This document shows positions 1-11,849 of a stretch of 64,000 bases of DNA, in pieces. The stretch is from Cricetomys ansorgei (Eukaryota; Chordata; Mammalia; Rodentia; Nesomyidae). Made by a program: the position numbers and the translations under genes. A model generated the notes under the pieces. It was given only the letters and a program-made list of their open reading frames with translations. It was not told the origin of the DNA and did no database searches. The stretch spans positions 29,989,501-30,053,500 of the forward strand of contig JAMJFZ010000239.1 of NCBI GenBank assembly GCA_026225945.1, written 5' to 3'. The first letter of the stretch is position 1. The number at the start of each line of letters is the position of its first letter.

Positions 1-1300
1 CTGAGGACCCCTTCAGCTCCCAAGCCTATTACTACACCTGTCAGCTCCCAATACACAGAGACACACTTCCCTGGAATCTACAGTGGGCACAGCTATCAAG
101 TCTAAAGAAAATTCCCTACCAGGCAACACACAGGCATCATAGCCACCAAAAATCCAGAAAGGAAACAGAAACCAAGAGACAAAACACCCAACCAATGAAG
201 ATACATCCTGAAATCAGTACCTAGGCCTATAATCAACCCAACCCAAGATTCCCAGATAACAGCTTAAAAATACAATAGCAGCCAAGGCAGTATGTCTCCG
301 GTAGAACTCAGTCATCCTATCACAGCAGACCCTGAATATTGTAACATAGGTGAAGCAAGATGAAGACCTTAAAATCGCCTGTAAGCTGATGATAGAGGTC
401 CTTACAGATGAAATTAATAACCACCTTATGAAAATCCAGAAAAACAGAATGCAAATAAATAAAACTGTTCAAGACCTAAAAATGAAAATAAAATCAATAA
501 AGAGAACCCAAACTGAGGAAGTTCTGAAATGAAAAATTTAGGGATTTGAACAGAACTACAGAGGCAAGCTTCATGAACAGAACACAGGAGATGGAAGAGA
601 GAATCTCAAGGCTTGAAGATATGATATGAAAATGGATGGAACAGACAAAGAAAATGTTAAATCTAAAATACTCCTGACATAAAACATTCAAGAAATCTGA
701 GACACTATGAAAAAACCTAACCTAAGAATAATAGGAATAGAGGAAAAAGAATCCCAGCTCAAAATTCCAGAAAATGTTTTCAACAAAACAAAGAAGAAAA
801 TTTCCTTAACATAAAGAAAGAGATGCCTCTATGGTACAAGAAGCACACAGAACACCAAATAGATTAGACCAGAAAAGCAAGTCCCACCGATACATAATAA
901 TTAAAGCATTAAGCAAACAGAACAAAGAAAGAATATTAAAAGCTTCAAGGGAAAAAGATCAAATAACATATAAAGGCAGACCCATTAGAATTACAGTTGA
1001 CTTCCCAATGGAAACTCTAAAGGTCAGAAGAGTCTGGACAGTTGTACTGCCAACTGTAAGAGATGCCAACCCAGACTACTATACACAGCAAAAGTTTCAA
1101 TCACCATAGATGGAGAAAATAAGATATTCCATGATAAAGCCAAATTTAACAATATCAATCTACAAATTCCGTCCTACAGAAGGCACCAGAAGGAAAACTT
1201 CAACAAAAGGAGGTTAACTACACCCATGATAGCACAGGGAATATATAATCTCACATCAGCAAAATCAAAAGAAAGAAAGCTCTCCTTCTCTGTCTGATAG

Positions 1301-1303
1301 TCC

Positions 1304-1336
<33 letters not shown>

Positions 1337-1384
1337 ACACACACACATACACACATACACACACACACGCACGTGCACACACAA
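1301..1384. repeat. (CT)n-(CA)n microsatellite inside the L1
   Basis: A CT run passes directly into a CA run between the ORF1 and ORF2 parts of the L1, where rodent L1 elements have an A/C-rich inter-ORF segment. The antisense frames over it encode Cys/Val and Arg/Glu runs and are artefacts. Confidence 0.95.
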
Positions 1385-2252
1385 ATAACAACAGCAATAG
1401 CAAAATAACAGGAATCAACAACCATTGCTCCTTAATATCTCGAAGTACCAATGGTCTCAATTCCCTAATAAAAAGATACAGACTAACAGAATGAACTTGA
1501 AAAAGAAAAAAAGAACCCATCTTCTGGTGAAGCCAAGAAACACACCACAACATCAAGGTGAGATACTACATCAGGATGAAAGGTTGAAAAAAATATTCCA
1601 AACAAATGGACCTAAGAAGCAAACTAGTGTAGCTGTTTTAATATCTAAAAAGTTGACTTCAAACCAAAATTATTCAAACCAAAGATAATCAAAAGACTTT
1701 TTCCACCAAGGAAATATTCACCAAGATGACATTTTAGTTCTTAACATCTATGCCCCAAATGCAAGGGCACTCAAGTTTGTAAAAGAAACACTGCTACTGC
1801 TACATGCCGTACAGACAAAAACTAAACAGAGTAATGCTGTACCTAACAGATGTTATAAACCAAATGGACCTAATAGATATTTACAGAACATTTTCACCCA
1901 AACACAAAAGAATATGCCTTCCTCTCTGCACCTCATGTTATTTTCTCCAAAATTGACCACATAATCAGACACAAAGCAACTCCCAACAGATATAAGAAAA
2001 ATCTCTGCATCCTACCTGCCCATCACAGACTAAAGCTGGTTATCAACAATAACAGAAACAAAAGAAAGCTTACAAACTCATGGAAACTGAACAACTTTCT
2101 ATGGAAAAGAAATGGGTTAAGACAGAAATAAAGGAAGAAATTATAGACTTTCTTGAATTGAATAAAAATGAATACACAGCATACCTGAACTTATGAGACA
2201 CAATGAAAGTAGTTCTATGAGGGAAGTTTATAACACTACGTGCCTACACACA

Positions 2253-2289
2253 TAAATAAATAAATAAACAAACAAACAAATAAATAAAC
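2253..2289. repeat. (AAAT)n/(AAAC)n simple repeat
   Basis: Imperfect tetranucleotide run embedded in the L1 ORF2 region. Confidence 0.9.
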
Positions 2290-2928
2290 TGGAAAGATCT
2301 CATATTAGCAACTTAACAGCACACCTGAAAGTGCTAGAACAAAAAAGAAGTAAACACACCCAAGAGGAAGAAATGACAATAATAAAACTCAGGGTTCAAA
2401 TCAATAAAATAGAAACGAAGAGAACAATACAGAGAATCAATGAAACAAAAGGTTGGCTCTTTGAGAAAATCAACAAGATAGACAAATCCTCTTCCAAACT
2501 AACTAAAAAGCAGAGAGAGAATATCCAAAATCACAAAACCAGAAGCAAAAAGGGGAACTTAACAACAGGCACCCAGAAATCCAGAAAATCATAAGGATAT
2601 ACTTTTAAAAACCTGTACTCCAAAATTTTAGAAAATGAAATAGAATAAATAGTCTTCCTTATAGGTACTACTTATCAAAGTTAAATCAGGATCAGATAAG
2701 CAAGTTGAATATACCTATATATTCCCTAGTGAAAGAGAAGCAGTCATTAAAAGTCTCCCAACTAAAAAAAGCCCAGGACCAGATGGTTTTATCACAGAAT
2801 TCTCACAAACTTTCAAAGAAGAGTTAATGCCAATATTCCTCACACTTTTTCATAAAATAGAAACATACAATCACACAATTGTAAAATATCCTCTTACACA
2901 TTTGCTATGCTAATAGAAAGGTATTCAT

Positions 2929-3180
2929 TGTGATAGTTTGAATGAGAATGCCCTCCATAGGCTCATATGTGTGCCCTGTTGGAGAGGGTGTGGCTTTATC
3001 AGAAGGGGTGTGTCACTGGGAGTGGGCTCTTATGTTTGAATGTTTGGTCCCCAGTTAGGGAAACTGTTTGAGAAGAATTAGGAGGTGTGGCCTGTTGGAG
3101 TGGGTGTGGCTTTATCAGAAGGGGTGTGTCACTGGGAGTGGGCTTTGTGGTTTCAAAAGTCGACTCTAGCAGAACATTTT
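2929..3180 (+). mobile_element. MaLR-like LTR fragment with internal tandem duplication
   Basis: Starts TGTGATAGTTTGAATG, the 5' end I associate with a rodent MaLR-type LTR, exactly where the L1 stops. A block of about 48 bp (2981-3028) recurs at 3097-3144 with near identity, so a segment of about 116 bp was duplicated. The matching 3' half of such LTRs (CTGCCTGC-rich, CCATGCT) is seen separately at 3655-3847. Class assignment is from remembered consensus and is tentative. Confidence 0.55.
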
Positions 3181-3654
3181 GAATAAGATTTTGTCTTGTG
3201 ACGCCTTCCTTTTTATTGGATGCCTCTTGGAGTTCTGGGAAGTTTGCTTAGAACATAAAGGAAAGTGGGGGCAGTTGACAGATGATAGTCCTATTTTTTG
3301 GTTTTTGTTGTTGTTGTTGTTGTTTTAGCAGGCCTGTTTTTAAATAGTCCTGTTTTTTTCCAGTTAAGGACAGCCAAAAAGGCAATGAATACTTCTTCCT
3401 TTCTCTCTTTCTTTCAAGGCCCAAGGCCCTTTGAAGAGTGGTGAAGATTTATTTCTCTTTCCTTTCTCTTTTATGGTTACAAGGTAAAAAGGCACAGTGG
3501 GAATCTGTTGCAAGTTAGGAATCATTTACAAGTTAGGAATTTGTTACAGTAGCAATCAGTTTCAGGAGTCAAACTCCTGAAACAGAGTTTCAGAACTCTG
3601 TTTTCAGTTATAGCCTATAGCAAGCCCAGTCTTGCATTCTTCTGTCTGATGTTA
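3181..3654. other. Unassigned block with (GTT)n run and two hairpins
   Basis: Contains a (GTT)n run at 3298-3327, pyrimidine-rich DNA at 3390-3475, a direct repeat of CAAGTTAGGAAT near 3513 and 3530, and two abutting perfect inverted repeats at 3559-3601. It separates the two halves of the MaLR-like LTR, so it may be an insertion. No gene is seen. Confidence 0.5.
3559..3601. repeat. Two abutting perfect hairpins
   Basis: First hairpin: arms GTTTCAGGAGT (3559-3569) and its complement (3573-3583), loop of 3. Second: arms ACAGAGTT (3582-3589) and its complement (3594-3601), loop of 4. The two share two bases. Confidence 0.8.
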
Positions 3655-3847
3655 AATGCTTAGCTACTGATCCAGCACTGTTCCTGCCTACCTGCCTGCC
3701 TGCCTGCCTGCTACCATGCTTTAAAATATTGAGAAGGGCACATTATATCTGTACCATTATTGCCCTAAATAGTCCATGTCCGTTATGGCAAAAAGCATGG
3801 CATCAGGCAGGCAGGCAGGCACTGTGTTGGAGCAGTAGCTAAGCACT
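3655..3847. repeat. Imperfect inverted repeat, about 60-bp arms
   Basis: Left arm 3655-3724 contains TGCTTAGCTACTG, a (CCTG)n run and CCATGCTTT. Right arm 3789-3847 is its reverse complement with a few mismatches, including (CAGG)n. The spacer is about 64 bp. Both arms resemble the 3' part of the MaLR-like LTR starting at 2929, one in each orientation. Confidence 0.8.
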
Positions 3848-4950
3848 AGGGATGATACTTCTACCTTCAAAATCTGTAATTCTGTACTATACAAACCCTA
3901 GTATGAAGCATGAGAAAGAAAAAAACCCTTTTTGAGTTGTTTCATATTTTACATTCTCAACCAACAAACCACTTGTGTCATTTCCCAGCTAGACAACATT
4001 ATCCCTTTTCTTCTTAGCATGTCTTTTTCATTTCATTACAAGGTTAAAATGATATATTCTTAATTTTATCTCAAAGTATGGTTATCATTTTGTTTACTTA
4101 ACTAGTTATTTATCATTTTTATGCTCTCATAGTAAAGGTATACTTCTGAGCTGGCTGGAATATTGTATTCTTTTCAAGCAAATGTGTTCTAGAAGCAGAG
4201 CTCTATCTCTTTCTCTGTGTCACTTCCTTTTCCCTGGGCTGTTTAGGTGGACATTGGGAAAGGAAGCAGAGCAGGTAAGAAAATAATTTATATAAACAAA
4301 GCAACCGCAATCTGAAAACTGGAAGAAGGAACTCTGCAGGCTGGGAAGGCAAAAGAGGAGACTGGAACTGAGGAGTCAGCAACACTCCAAAGAGAGAGCA
4401 CTATTGCTAGCAAGGAGTCTGGAAAATCACACAGTACATTCAACCACAGGGCCTCTCAGGAAGTGAGGAAGGCACAATGCACATCCTTTGTTCGAGGCAA
4501 ATGAATTCTCAAACAGCTAGATTTCAATACGTTGAAAGATACATGATTTGGAGGGAATACAGGAAGAATTCCTAAGGGCATAGATCAACAGAAACTGGCA
4601 TAATTTGTTATATTCCAGCCGACAGAGTGAAGAATAAAGATAATTCTGCACAAGGCTCACATGGAAAAGGAAGTCACATGTAAAAGAAATCTGAACTTAT
4701 TTTTCCCTGATCTTGAGCCAAATATTCAGTTAAGAAGTGAACATTTCTTTCAGCGAAGAAAGGTTTCTTGCCAGGAATGTGGAGGCAAATTCTCTTATTC
4801 CAGGCCAAACTGGGAATGAATTATGAAAACAAAACTTCTATCTTTTGGGAAACAAGATCAACTATAGGTCTGATGCACAACATTAAAGGGAATTAAATTC
4901 AGAAGGATCTGGATTCTGATTCTCAGAGGGCTTCCAAGGACCTGTGGTTT
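3848..4950. other. No recognised feature
   Basis: AT-rich, apparently unique DNA. The antisense frame at 4203-4385 has no recognisable domain and no splice or promoter context. Confidence 0.5.
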
Positions 4951-4979
4951 TCTTCTTTTTCTTCCTTCCCTTTCTTTTT

Positions 4980-5031
<52 letters not shown>

Positions 5032-5054
5032 TTTTTTCTTTCTTTCTCTCTCTG
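4951..5054. repeat. (TTTC)n polypyrimidine microsatellite
   Basis: Long CTTT run flanked by mixed C/T. The Lys/Glu/Arg-rich antisense frame across it is an artefact. Confidence 0.95.
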
Positions 5055-5988
5055 TTCTGATACAATGCTATGACTCCATTTGTAGGGAAAATACAATTTT
5101 GAAGTTTGCAGATGTTATGTTCATGTTTTGAGCACGACTTCATTTAAGCAACAGATGGTGAATTAATTTCTGGCTGTTCTGCACACCTTGTGAGACAATA
5201 TTGTCCTTTGAATGCTGTATTCACATTACTAACAACTGCACAGGCCTACTGATTCATATCACTTTGGGGAAAAATTATCAATAATTTGAATCAAACAGAC
5301 TGACCCTTTTATTCTCATGCTAATAATAAAGATCATTACAATATGATACATTTATAGCTTGAGTACATTATTCTTCAAAGCAATTTTATGGTCTTTAAGG
5401 GAGTGAGTAAAAACAAGGAAGAACATAAGTGTTGTTATTTGAAACTTGTTTACTTGTGATTGGTCAGTTTAGATTGAAGTAAGGAAAAGCAACTCAATGA
5501 CAAAAGGGTTTCCTGATTTGCACATGATTTTTTTAAAAGTATAAGGTATTGTAGAGTAAAGTTTACAAATGATTTTTTTCAGAAACTTAAAGCCCAGAGT
5601 TTTGATTTTTATAACTTCATCCTTGCTCAAGAGTTTTATAATCCATTCAACATACAACATTTTTATTTTGAAAGGTTGTTCAGATAGTTACAGTACACTA
5701 GGCCTGACAGCACATGCCCATTATTATGGGACTTGAGAGGTGAGAATGTAGTTTAATAGCACAAAAGGACCTCATTAAACTACACATTTCTTTTTCTTTG
5801 AGAATTTACAAAGTACAGAAGAATGAGAACTTACATTCCTAAAAATTACAGAGGAAAAAAATATCAGATAATATCAACACCATCTTTCTGAGTAAAGGCT
5901 CAATTTCAGCATGAAATTATTGTGGAACCATTTGGATGCTACTTTACGTTTTATTTTCATTTTCTTTGTCCTGATGCAAATACAGTAT
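5055..5988. other. No recognised feature
   Basis: AT-rich DNA with short chance frames only. A weak SINE-like phrase near 5700-5735 (CCTGACAGCACATGCCC) is too short to assign. Confidence 0.5.
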
Positions 5989-6046
5989 ATGGCCTGGTGC
6001 ATGTTAGGCAAGTACTCTGCCACTGAGCCATATTCTTGGCCCTGGC
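5989..6046 (-). mobile_element. B4/ID-type SINE fragment
   Basis: Contains the antisense ID/B4 segment with GCATGTTAGGCAAGTACTCT followed by GCCACTGAGCCATAT, close to the tRNA-derived half of B4 elements. Only about 55 bp remains. Confidence 0.7.
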
Positions 6047-6784
6047 CTTGACTTTAATTTCATTTCCACTTTTCTATTTGACCACATTATGCTGAGAAGC
6101 TCCATAAAATGTAAGGTAGCCTCTGTTCTTGACAAACTTCTGGACTGAAATGATTTAAAGCTGAATCCTCTTCATTTTATAAGGTATTTTGTGCTCGGTT
6201 CACTTTGTTCATCAGGACAGGGATGGAAAGGACCGAGTTTTCTTCCACTTACTGACTCATTTGCTTAATGCAATCCTATAGGTCCTAACCTTCACTCAAC
6301 CGTGGCCTGAAGTGCCAGTGTTTAATCAGTCAGCTAACAGAGGCTTACTGAATGTCCGCTACTGTGCTTCCAGAATTGAGGAAATTTCCACCACAGGGAC
6401 ACAGCGCAGCTCTTAATCCACACTAGAAAGTACAAAGAGGGAAGGCAAATGATAGAGAAGATTTGCAAGATTACTACTGGAAAGAATATTCCAATCAGCA
6501 GATCAGAAACAGAATCTTTATTAGATGACAGCTCATTATCTTTTACAAGTAATCCTAGCCACATGACAGACATCTGCACTTTATAGCGATCGGCACCGAG
6601 AAAAGCAGGGCCTTGGAAACATTCGCCAGTACATTGGGAAAGATAGGCAACACACTTTGAATGCATTTGCCTCCACCAAGAAATTTTCCTATTCCCTTTC
6701 ATTCCCCTTTCTTTCACATATAGTCTGTTGTGGCATTACAATCTTGATGCAGAGCATGTAGGGAATATTTCCGTGCTGCTACCA
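6047..6784. other. No recognised feature
   Basis: Apparently unique DNA. A 127-codon antisense frame (6334-6717) lacks any domain or coding context I recognise and is treated as chance. Confidence 0.5.
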
Positions 6785-6895
6785 TCTACCCTACATTTTG
6801 GAATAAAAAGAGAGAGAGATTTACAGTGATGATAGGAAAAGAAAACCCTGTGAGCCTCTTTCTTTTCATCTCTCTCTCTCTCTCTTTTCTTTCTT
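6785..6895. repeat. Short (GA)n and (CT)n tracts
   Basis: A short AGAGAG run near 6808 and a CTCTCT run near 6870-6887, mutually complementary, about 60 bp apart. Confidence 0.7.
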
Positions 6896-7121
6896 ATAAA
6901 TAATCACCTTTCCCCATCTGAAACAAATTAACTCCTGGGGAGGAGATGTTCCAAGAGCTTTCACATAGTGGTTGTCAAGGAAACCGCTTCCATTGTCCAC
7001 ATGTGTCCCGCAGCTCAGACACTGGATTGCTTTGTATCACCAGACAGCAGTCTGGGAAGCTGGCTAGTTTACATATACTCAGAATGTTAGGCAAGAGATC
7101 CCCCAATAGTCAGTATTGGAT

Positions 7122-7122
<1 letters not shown>

Positions 7123-7158
<36 letters not shown>
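7123..7158. repeat. (TG)n microsatellite
   Basis: About 17 uninterrupted TG units between apparently unique flanks. Confidence 0.95.
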
Positions 7159-8354
7159 GCATATATAGTTTTTTATTCTCATTATACTGCTTGGCATCAT
7201 GGAAAACGATGTGGCTGACTTCCAAACATTATTTATTGCGTTTTATATAATCATAAGATGGCTTCACTTGAACCTCATCAGTGTTGTGGAGTAACATCCC
7301 CCAGTCTTGTGCAGCCCTCTGCTGGAGAGCTGTGGATTCAGCTCAGAAAGAAGATGCTTTTTTTTTTTTTTTCCAAAAAATCCACCAGTTTCCTTGGACT
7401 ATTCAATATCACTTTAGTCATTTTTATCTGGGAAGTTTTGAGGTGTTTATTAATTTCCACATCTTGAAGTTGCTTTATCTAAATGGCTTCTCTGTACACT
7501 GTTGCTTCTCTTGTTTAGAGGAAACACTGTTGTTCCTAGGTACTTGAACCAAAGTCCTCCATCTTGATATAAAATGCTTCTAGCCCTTTAATCTGAAGAA
7601 CCAGGTAAGTTCTTCTTGAGCATGAATACTTCAAGCTGTGCGTTTATTGTTCATTGTCCTGAGTTACACTTTCAAGAACTTTGTGAACATAACAAATAAA
7701 AGAAAGATAAAATATAACATACAAGAGAAAAGCATAGTGTTTTTAGTATGGCACGATAAATGTGAAAGTTACAAGATTGTTGAGTTGCCCTGGACAACAG
7801 AAAATCCATTCTGTTGTGCATTCATTGTATAGTCAGAGAGTTTAACATTTAGAATAAAGATTAGAATCAAAGAATGATTTCCAGAGTGCAAAAAAAAAAT
7901 GTTAAAAGGGCAACATTTTTCTTTTTAAAATGCTTTATTAGGAATATATCATGGTAGATAACCAGGTAGTCAAAAAGTAACCTATAGGACATTTTAAATG
8001 ATCAATAAAATAATACCCTGAAGTTGCTTCAGTGTGAGATGATATGGTTATACTCCATTATTCTTTCCAACTTAAAGTTTCTATTTTTCTGAAAATTAAT
8101 TCAAATACCTAAGAGATGTGTAGATTCCAGGAGGTATCCTTCTGCCTGTGTCACTAACTCCTGATGGTTTCTTACTGATTCCAAGGTTGAGTAAAGGCAA
8201 AGTTGTTATAGGTGGGAGCAAGGGGGAGAACTAAGCCTGCTGGGTTTATTAAGAAGCCTACTCTATGCTCACGTAATTTATTGTATGAACCAAGACCCTT
8301 CCAAGAGGGTTTTGAAATATCCACTATTTGCCAAGTGGATAGTGTCCTATTTGG
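7159..8354. other. No recognised feature
   Basis: Unrecognised DNA with a poly-T run near 7354-7370 and a short poly-A near 7892. Open frames here (60-100 codons) show no family signature. Confidence 0.5.
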
Positions 8355-8778
8355 CTTTGCAATTTGACAATCTAGACCTGTGAGAGAGGAAAGCATTGGT
8401 TGGGTATTGGCTTTAAGCAGGCTGGTGGGAGGATTATCTTGATCACTAACTGATACAGGAGGGTCCATCACATTGTGGACTTTATTATCTCCAGACAGAT
8501 GATCCTGTGGTGCATAAGAAAACCTGCTAAGAAAAAGCTTGTGGAAGAGCTAGCACTGTCCTTCATGATTCCTGCTGTATGTTTTTGAGAGGGAGTACCT
8601 AAGACAGAAGCAATGCAAGATGGAACAAGCAGTCCAGGAACCTGCCTTGAGTTCCTGCCTTGACTTCCCCAAGTGACATACTGTGACTGGAATGTGTAAA
8701 ATAATATGAATCTTGTCTTCCTCACATTGTTTTCTGTCAGAGTGTTTCTATCACAGCGACAGAAAGGAAACCAGAACA
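8355..8778 (+). mobile_element. MaLR/ERVL-type LTR remnant
   Basis: Collinear with a common rodent LTR-like repeat: a diverged start (TTTGACAATCTAGA), the middle with CAGGCTGGTGGGAGG, then GTTCCTGCCTTGACTTCC and the end TTCTATCACAGCGACAGAAAG. A related element lies at 37590-37990. Strong divergence; family name uncertain. Confidence 0.6.
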
Positions 8779-9605
8779 GGTAGTATAAATCAAATCTTTA
8801 GAATCTTGGACTTGTTGTTATTCAGTTGATAACTTTACATTTGCCACAGACAGGGAGTTTTAGATCTTTTGGTCTGAGATAAGCATGTCTATAACATAAT
8901 GCTGTAAGCAAGGGTTGTTCTAGGATTTAGCATATTTTTCAGTTTTTAATTTGAATGTTCTATTTTCACACTGCGGACGCGACTCAACAATTTTCTACTA
9001 TATTCAATTTTCCACTGAACCGGACATACATAAATTCCATGGCAAAGACATTCCCAGCTAGTCTAAATTTTAGACCTTTCAAGATTAAGCAACAAGAAGT
9101 TAAATCACTGAATAATTCTGCTTTCTCTGTAGAATGTTGACTTGGATATTGCTTATCACCCCTAATTCTGTAGCATTTAGGGGAGTAAAGAACATTAGAA
9201 TTCTGCTTCTTTGCCTTCAAAGACATTAATACATTTCACTAAACTGAAACTTCTTCTAAGGTTTAGAATGTGGCACCTCCTGCCCCTCCATTTCAGGGCT
9301 GCTGTCTGCCTGCTTCATGGTCAGACATTAAGGGCTTCTGGATCTAACATCTGCCCTCTCTTATTCAACTCTACAATTCCAGATGATCATTCTGTCCCAC
9401 AATTCTTTCCCATAATTTGCTGCTCTTGGCAGCAACATAGCCAGCTCTACTGATGACACCAGGAAAGACTCACCTTAGCCGGAAACTGACATTTTGTGGG
9501 TCCTCAAGGAAATCGCCCTTGCTTTCGGAAAAGAGCCTCCCCCAACCCTCTTTACTCATTAAAGCTTATGGAACATCACGCAGCCACACTCAGCAGAACC
9601 CCTCC
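8779..9605. other. No recognised feature
   Basis: Unrecognised, apparently unique DNA. Frames at 8955-9140, 8984-9226 and 9211-9453 overlap on both strands and carry no recognisable domain. Confidence 0.5.
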
Positions 9606-9940
9606 TGTCGTGGAAGTTTATTTTTAGTTGTGTTTAAACGAATTGTTTTTGTGCACTGTTGGCAAAAGGAATGCATAGGACTTGGCATTTTGTATCGCCT
9701 GCAGGCGTTGGATTTCTGTGGGGGATGTTTGATTGCCCATGATCTGTATGTGCTTTCAATAGAATACCCAAGGAGTTCTGAAAGAATAAAAACACCTGAG
9801 CTGAGAGGCTCCAGGTTCCACTATCAAGGATGGCACTTGCCATGATGGTGGTTCCCTCTGCAGAGGTCTGGCAGAGTTTGCAGATAAGCATATGTCTCCA
9901 CGTCATCCTTGGTGAGATGCTATAATGGTATACTACTACA
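9606..9940 (+). mobile_element. Solo LTR, class II ERV-like, copy 1 of 4
   Basis: Starts TGTCGTGG and ends TACTACTACA. Shares with copies at 11512, 28447 and 36482 the core GTGCACTGTTGG, GCAGGCGTTGGATTTCTG, a polyadenylation-type AATAAAAACACCTGAG and GAGGTCTGGCAG. Flanking hexamers CCCTCC and CTGTCC agree at 4 of 6 positions, compatible with a decayed 6-bp target duplication. No internal viral genes adjoin it, so it is a solo LTR. Confidence 0.8.
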
Positions 9941-10554
9941 CTGTCCTTTCCTAAGGAAATGTAAGCTAGCAAGTTTGTTTCCTCTCCTCTCACTAACAAG
10001 CTCCTCTGCATTACAGAGATGACACCTTCACTGTTTGGCTGGCAGGGATACGTTTTAGCTGCTTCAGTTTAGTCTTGTAGTCCTGACTGATTAACTGGCC
10101 GTGGATGAGCTATATGCTCACCAGCTCAAAATTGGATTACTGAGACAGTTTCTTCCAAAAATGCAAAGTTTGATTTCAGGGATCTTGGGCAGTCTCTGTT
10201 GATGATTTGAACCATCATGGGCAAATTCAGGGGCTATGTGTGCATAGTTAGGCATGTCAGCAAAGGAATCAAGGAAAGCAAGAGAGAGAGCCCCTAAGAT
10301 TGGTATGGAAGATAGAGGATTCTGCTTTGTGTTTGAGATCTTTGTAAGACTATTTCCTTCTCTGATGTGCTAAGAAATGACTTGTAAACCTTAAGTTCTT
10401 TCCTTTCTCTTAAAACACTATAAGCAGGTTTCAGGAGCTTGTAACCCAAACAACTTCCAACTGTGTAACTTCAAAGAACAATTTTCCTTCTATCATAGAT
10501 GAAACTCCATATGTGGTCTTGAGTTAGCATAGTACTTAAGAATATGGGTTCTAG
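9941..10554. other. No recognised feature
   Basis: Unrecognised DNA between a solo LTR and a B1 element; only short chance frames. Confidence 0.5.
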
Positions 10555-10703
10555 ACAGGAGTGGTGGTGTATGCCTTTAGTCCCAGGACTCAGGAGGCAA
10601 AAGCAGGTAGATCTCTGAGTTCAAGGCTAGCCTGGTCTACCTAGAGAGTTTCAGGACAGCCAGGGCTTCACAGAGAAACTCTGTCTCAAACAAAAGAAAT
10701 GAA
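10555..10703 (+). mobile_element. B1 SINE (7SL-derived)
   Basis: Sense B1 with TATGCCTTTAGTCCCAGGA, AGTTCAAGGCTAGCCTGGTC and CAGAGAAACTCTGTCTCAAA, then a short A-rich tail. Flanks GAATATGGGTTCTAG and GAGTATGGATTCTAG form a slightly decayed target duplication. Confidence 0.95.
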
Positions 10704-10957
10704 AGAGTATGGATTCTAGAATAAAACTGAAGCATTTAGCCCAACTACAAACCAAATTTGTACCACTGGGCAAATAATTCAGGATCTCTGTGCCTCAATT
10801 CCTTAAAAAGGTTGTGATAATAAAAAAATAAAAACATTGAAAATGAAGCCAATAAAGTAAATGAATGGATTGAATTCACTGTTCCTCATCCAGCCACCCT
10901 ACCACATATCTGGTATGTACTAGATCCCTCTCTGCCCTGCATCACCTCTCTCTATGT

Positions 10958-10994
<37 letters not shown>

Positions 10995-11505
10995 GAGAGA
11001 GAGAGAGAGAGAGTTTTGAATGCCTAGAGGATTTTCCAATTTTCTACCTGTCAGGAGATTCACAAATCAGAGTAGAATCCCGGTGTTAAGGTTATACTCC
11101 ATAGCTTCTGGTGATCAGGCCATTGGTGTCCACATTCTTTGAGTTAGGGTTCCATAAGGGGACAGACCAGGATACTTCCACTTAGAGCACATTTTGAGGA
11201 AATCAGACATAACTGTTCATACACATGGGAGAGTTGTCATTTAAAGACTATGTCCTTTAAGTCAGGAATTCAGATCTCAACTTATGAGGAAGTGGGACCA
11301 GATTGAGAAGGCAGAGTAGGGAGCTGTATTATCCTTCACAAGTGTTTACTGTTTACTTTATGCTAAGGCTGGGAAGGTTAGGTGTTTATCATAACCCCAG
11401 AAACATATAGGATCTCTATTCATTCTGAAGTTCTTCAGTCTTGGTAGAACTGTGACCTAAAGCTCTCACACTGTTTTTCCCAACTGCTGACCCTGTGCTC
11501 TGGAT
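10704..11505. other. Mostly unrecognised; (CA)n-(GA)n at 10962-11012
   Basis: Contains a compound microsatellite at 10962-11012 (CA run followed by GA run). The rest is apparently unique DNA with no usable frame. Confidence 0.6.
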
Positions 11506-11511
11506 CCTATT

Positions 11512-11843
11512 TGTAATAGTAAGGCTGCTGTGGGGCTCCCAAAGAGAGACTCAGAGGCATAGTTCATAGACTCAAACACTGCCAGACCTCAGCAGAAGGA
11601 ACCACAGTCATGGCCAGCAGTGTACTCAACAGTGGAACCCCGAGCTCTCAGATCAGGTGTTTTTATTCATTCAGAACGCCTTAGGTGTACTACTGATACC
11701 ACGTGCAGTTCATAAACAGTTAAATGTCCCCCACAGATATCCAACACCTGCAAACAATACAGAACGCTAAAACCTAGGCTAGTCCCTCACCTGACAGTGC
11801 ATAAAACAATTTCAAACATAACTAAAAATAAACTTCCTCAACA
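11512..11843 (-). mobile_element. Solo LTR, class II ERV-like, copy 2 of 4
   Basis: Antisense copy of the family at 9606, 28447 and 36482. Read on the minus strand it begins TGTTGAGG and ends CTATTACA. The direct repeat CCTATT flanks it exactly (11506-11511 and 11844-11849), a 6-bp target-site duplication typical of class II (ERVK-type) integration. No internal region adjoins it. Confidence 0.9.
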
Positions 11844-11849
11844 CCTATT

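Larger units (their letters stand above)
1..2928 (+). mobile_element. Rodent L1 LINE remnant: 5' leader, ORF1, first half of ORF2
   Basis: Sense-strand L1, order preserved. Positions 1-350 resemble the rodent L1 leader. ORF1 runs from about 350 to 1245: a Lys-rich, coiled-coil-like N-terminus (350-532, then a stop) and the conserved C-terminal region (831-1109 and following), interrupted by stops and frameshifts. ORF2 begins around 1425; the endonuclease part shows the peptide NIYAPNARA at 1743-1769, and the start of the reverse transcriptase domain shows KSPGPDGF near 2767-2790. The copy stops at about 2928, so most of RT and the 3'UTR are missing. Many in-frame stops make it non-functional. 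Assignment to rodent L1 is confident; the subfamily is not known. Confidence 0.92.

Noticed and set aside
3390..3560. Possible similarity to 20600-20800 (pyrimidine tract followed by GTTAGGAAT)
   Set aside because: Shared pieces are short and low-complexity; not enough for a common repeat.
6334..6717. 127-codon antisense frame
   Set aside because: No recognisable domain, no splice or promoter context, and hydrophobic/basic composition typical of chance frames.
9453..10011. 130- and 125-codon frames on opposite strands
   Set aside because: They overlap each other and largely read through a solo LTR whose boundaries are clear.
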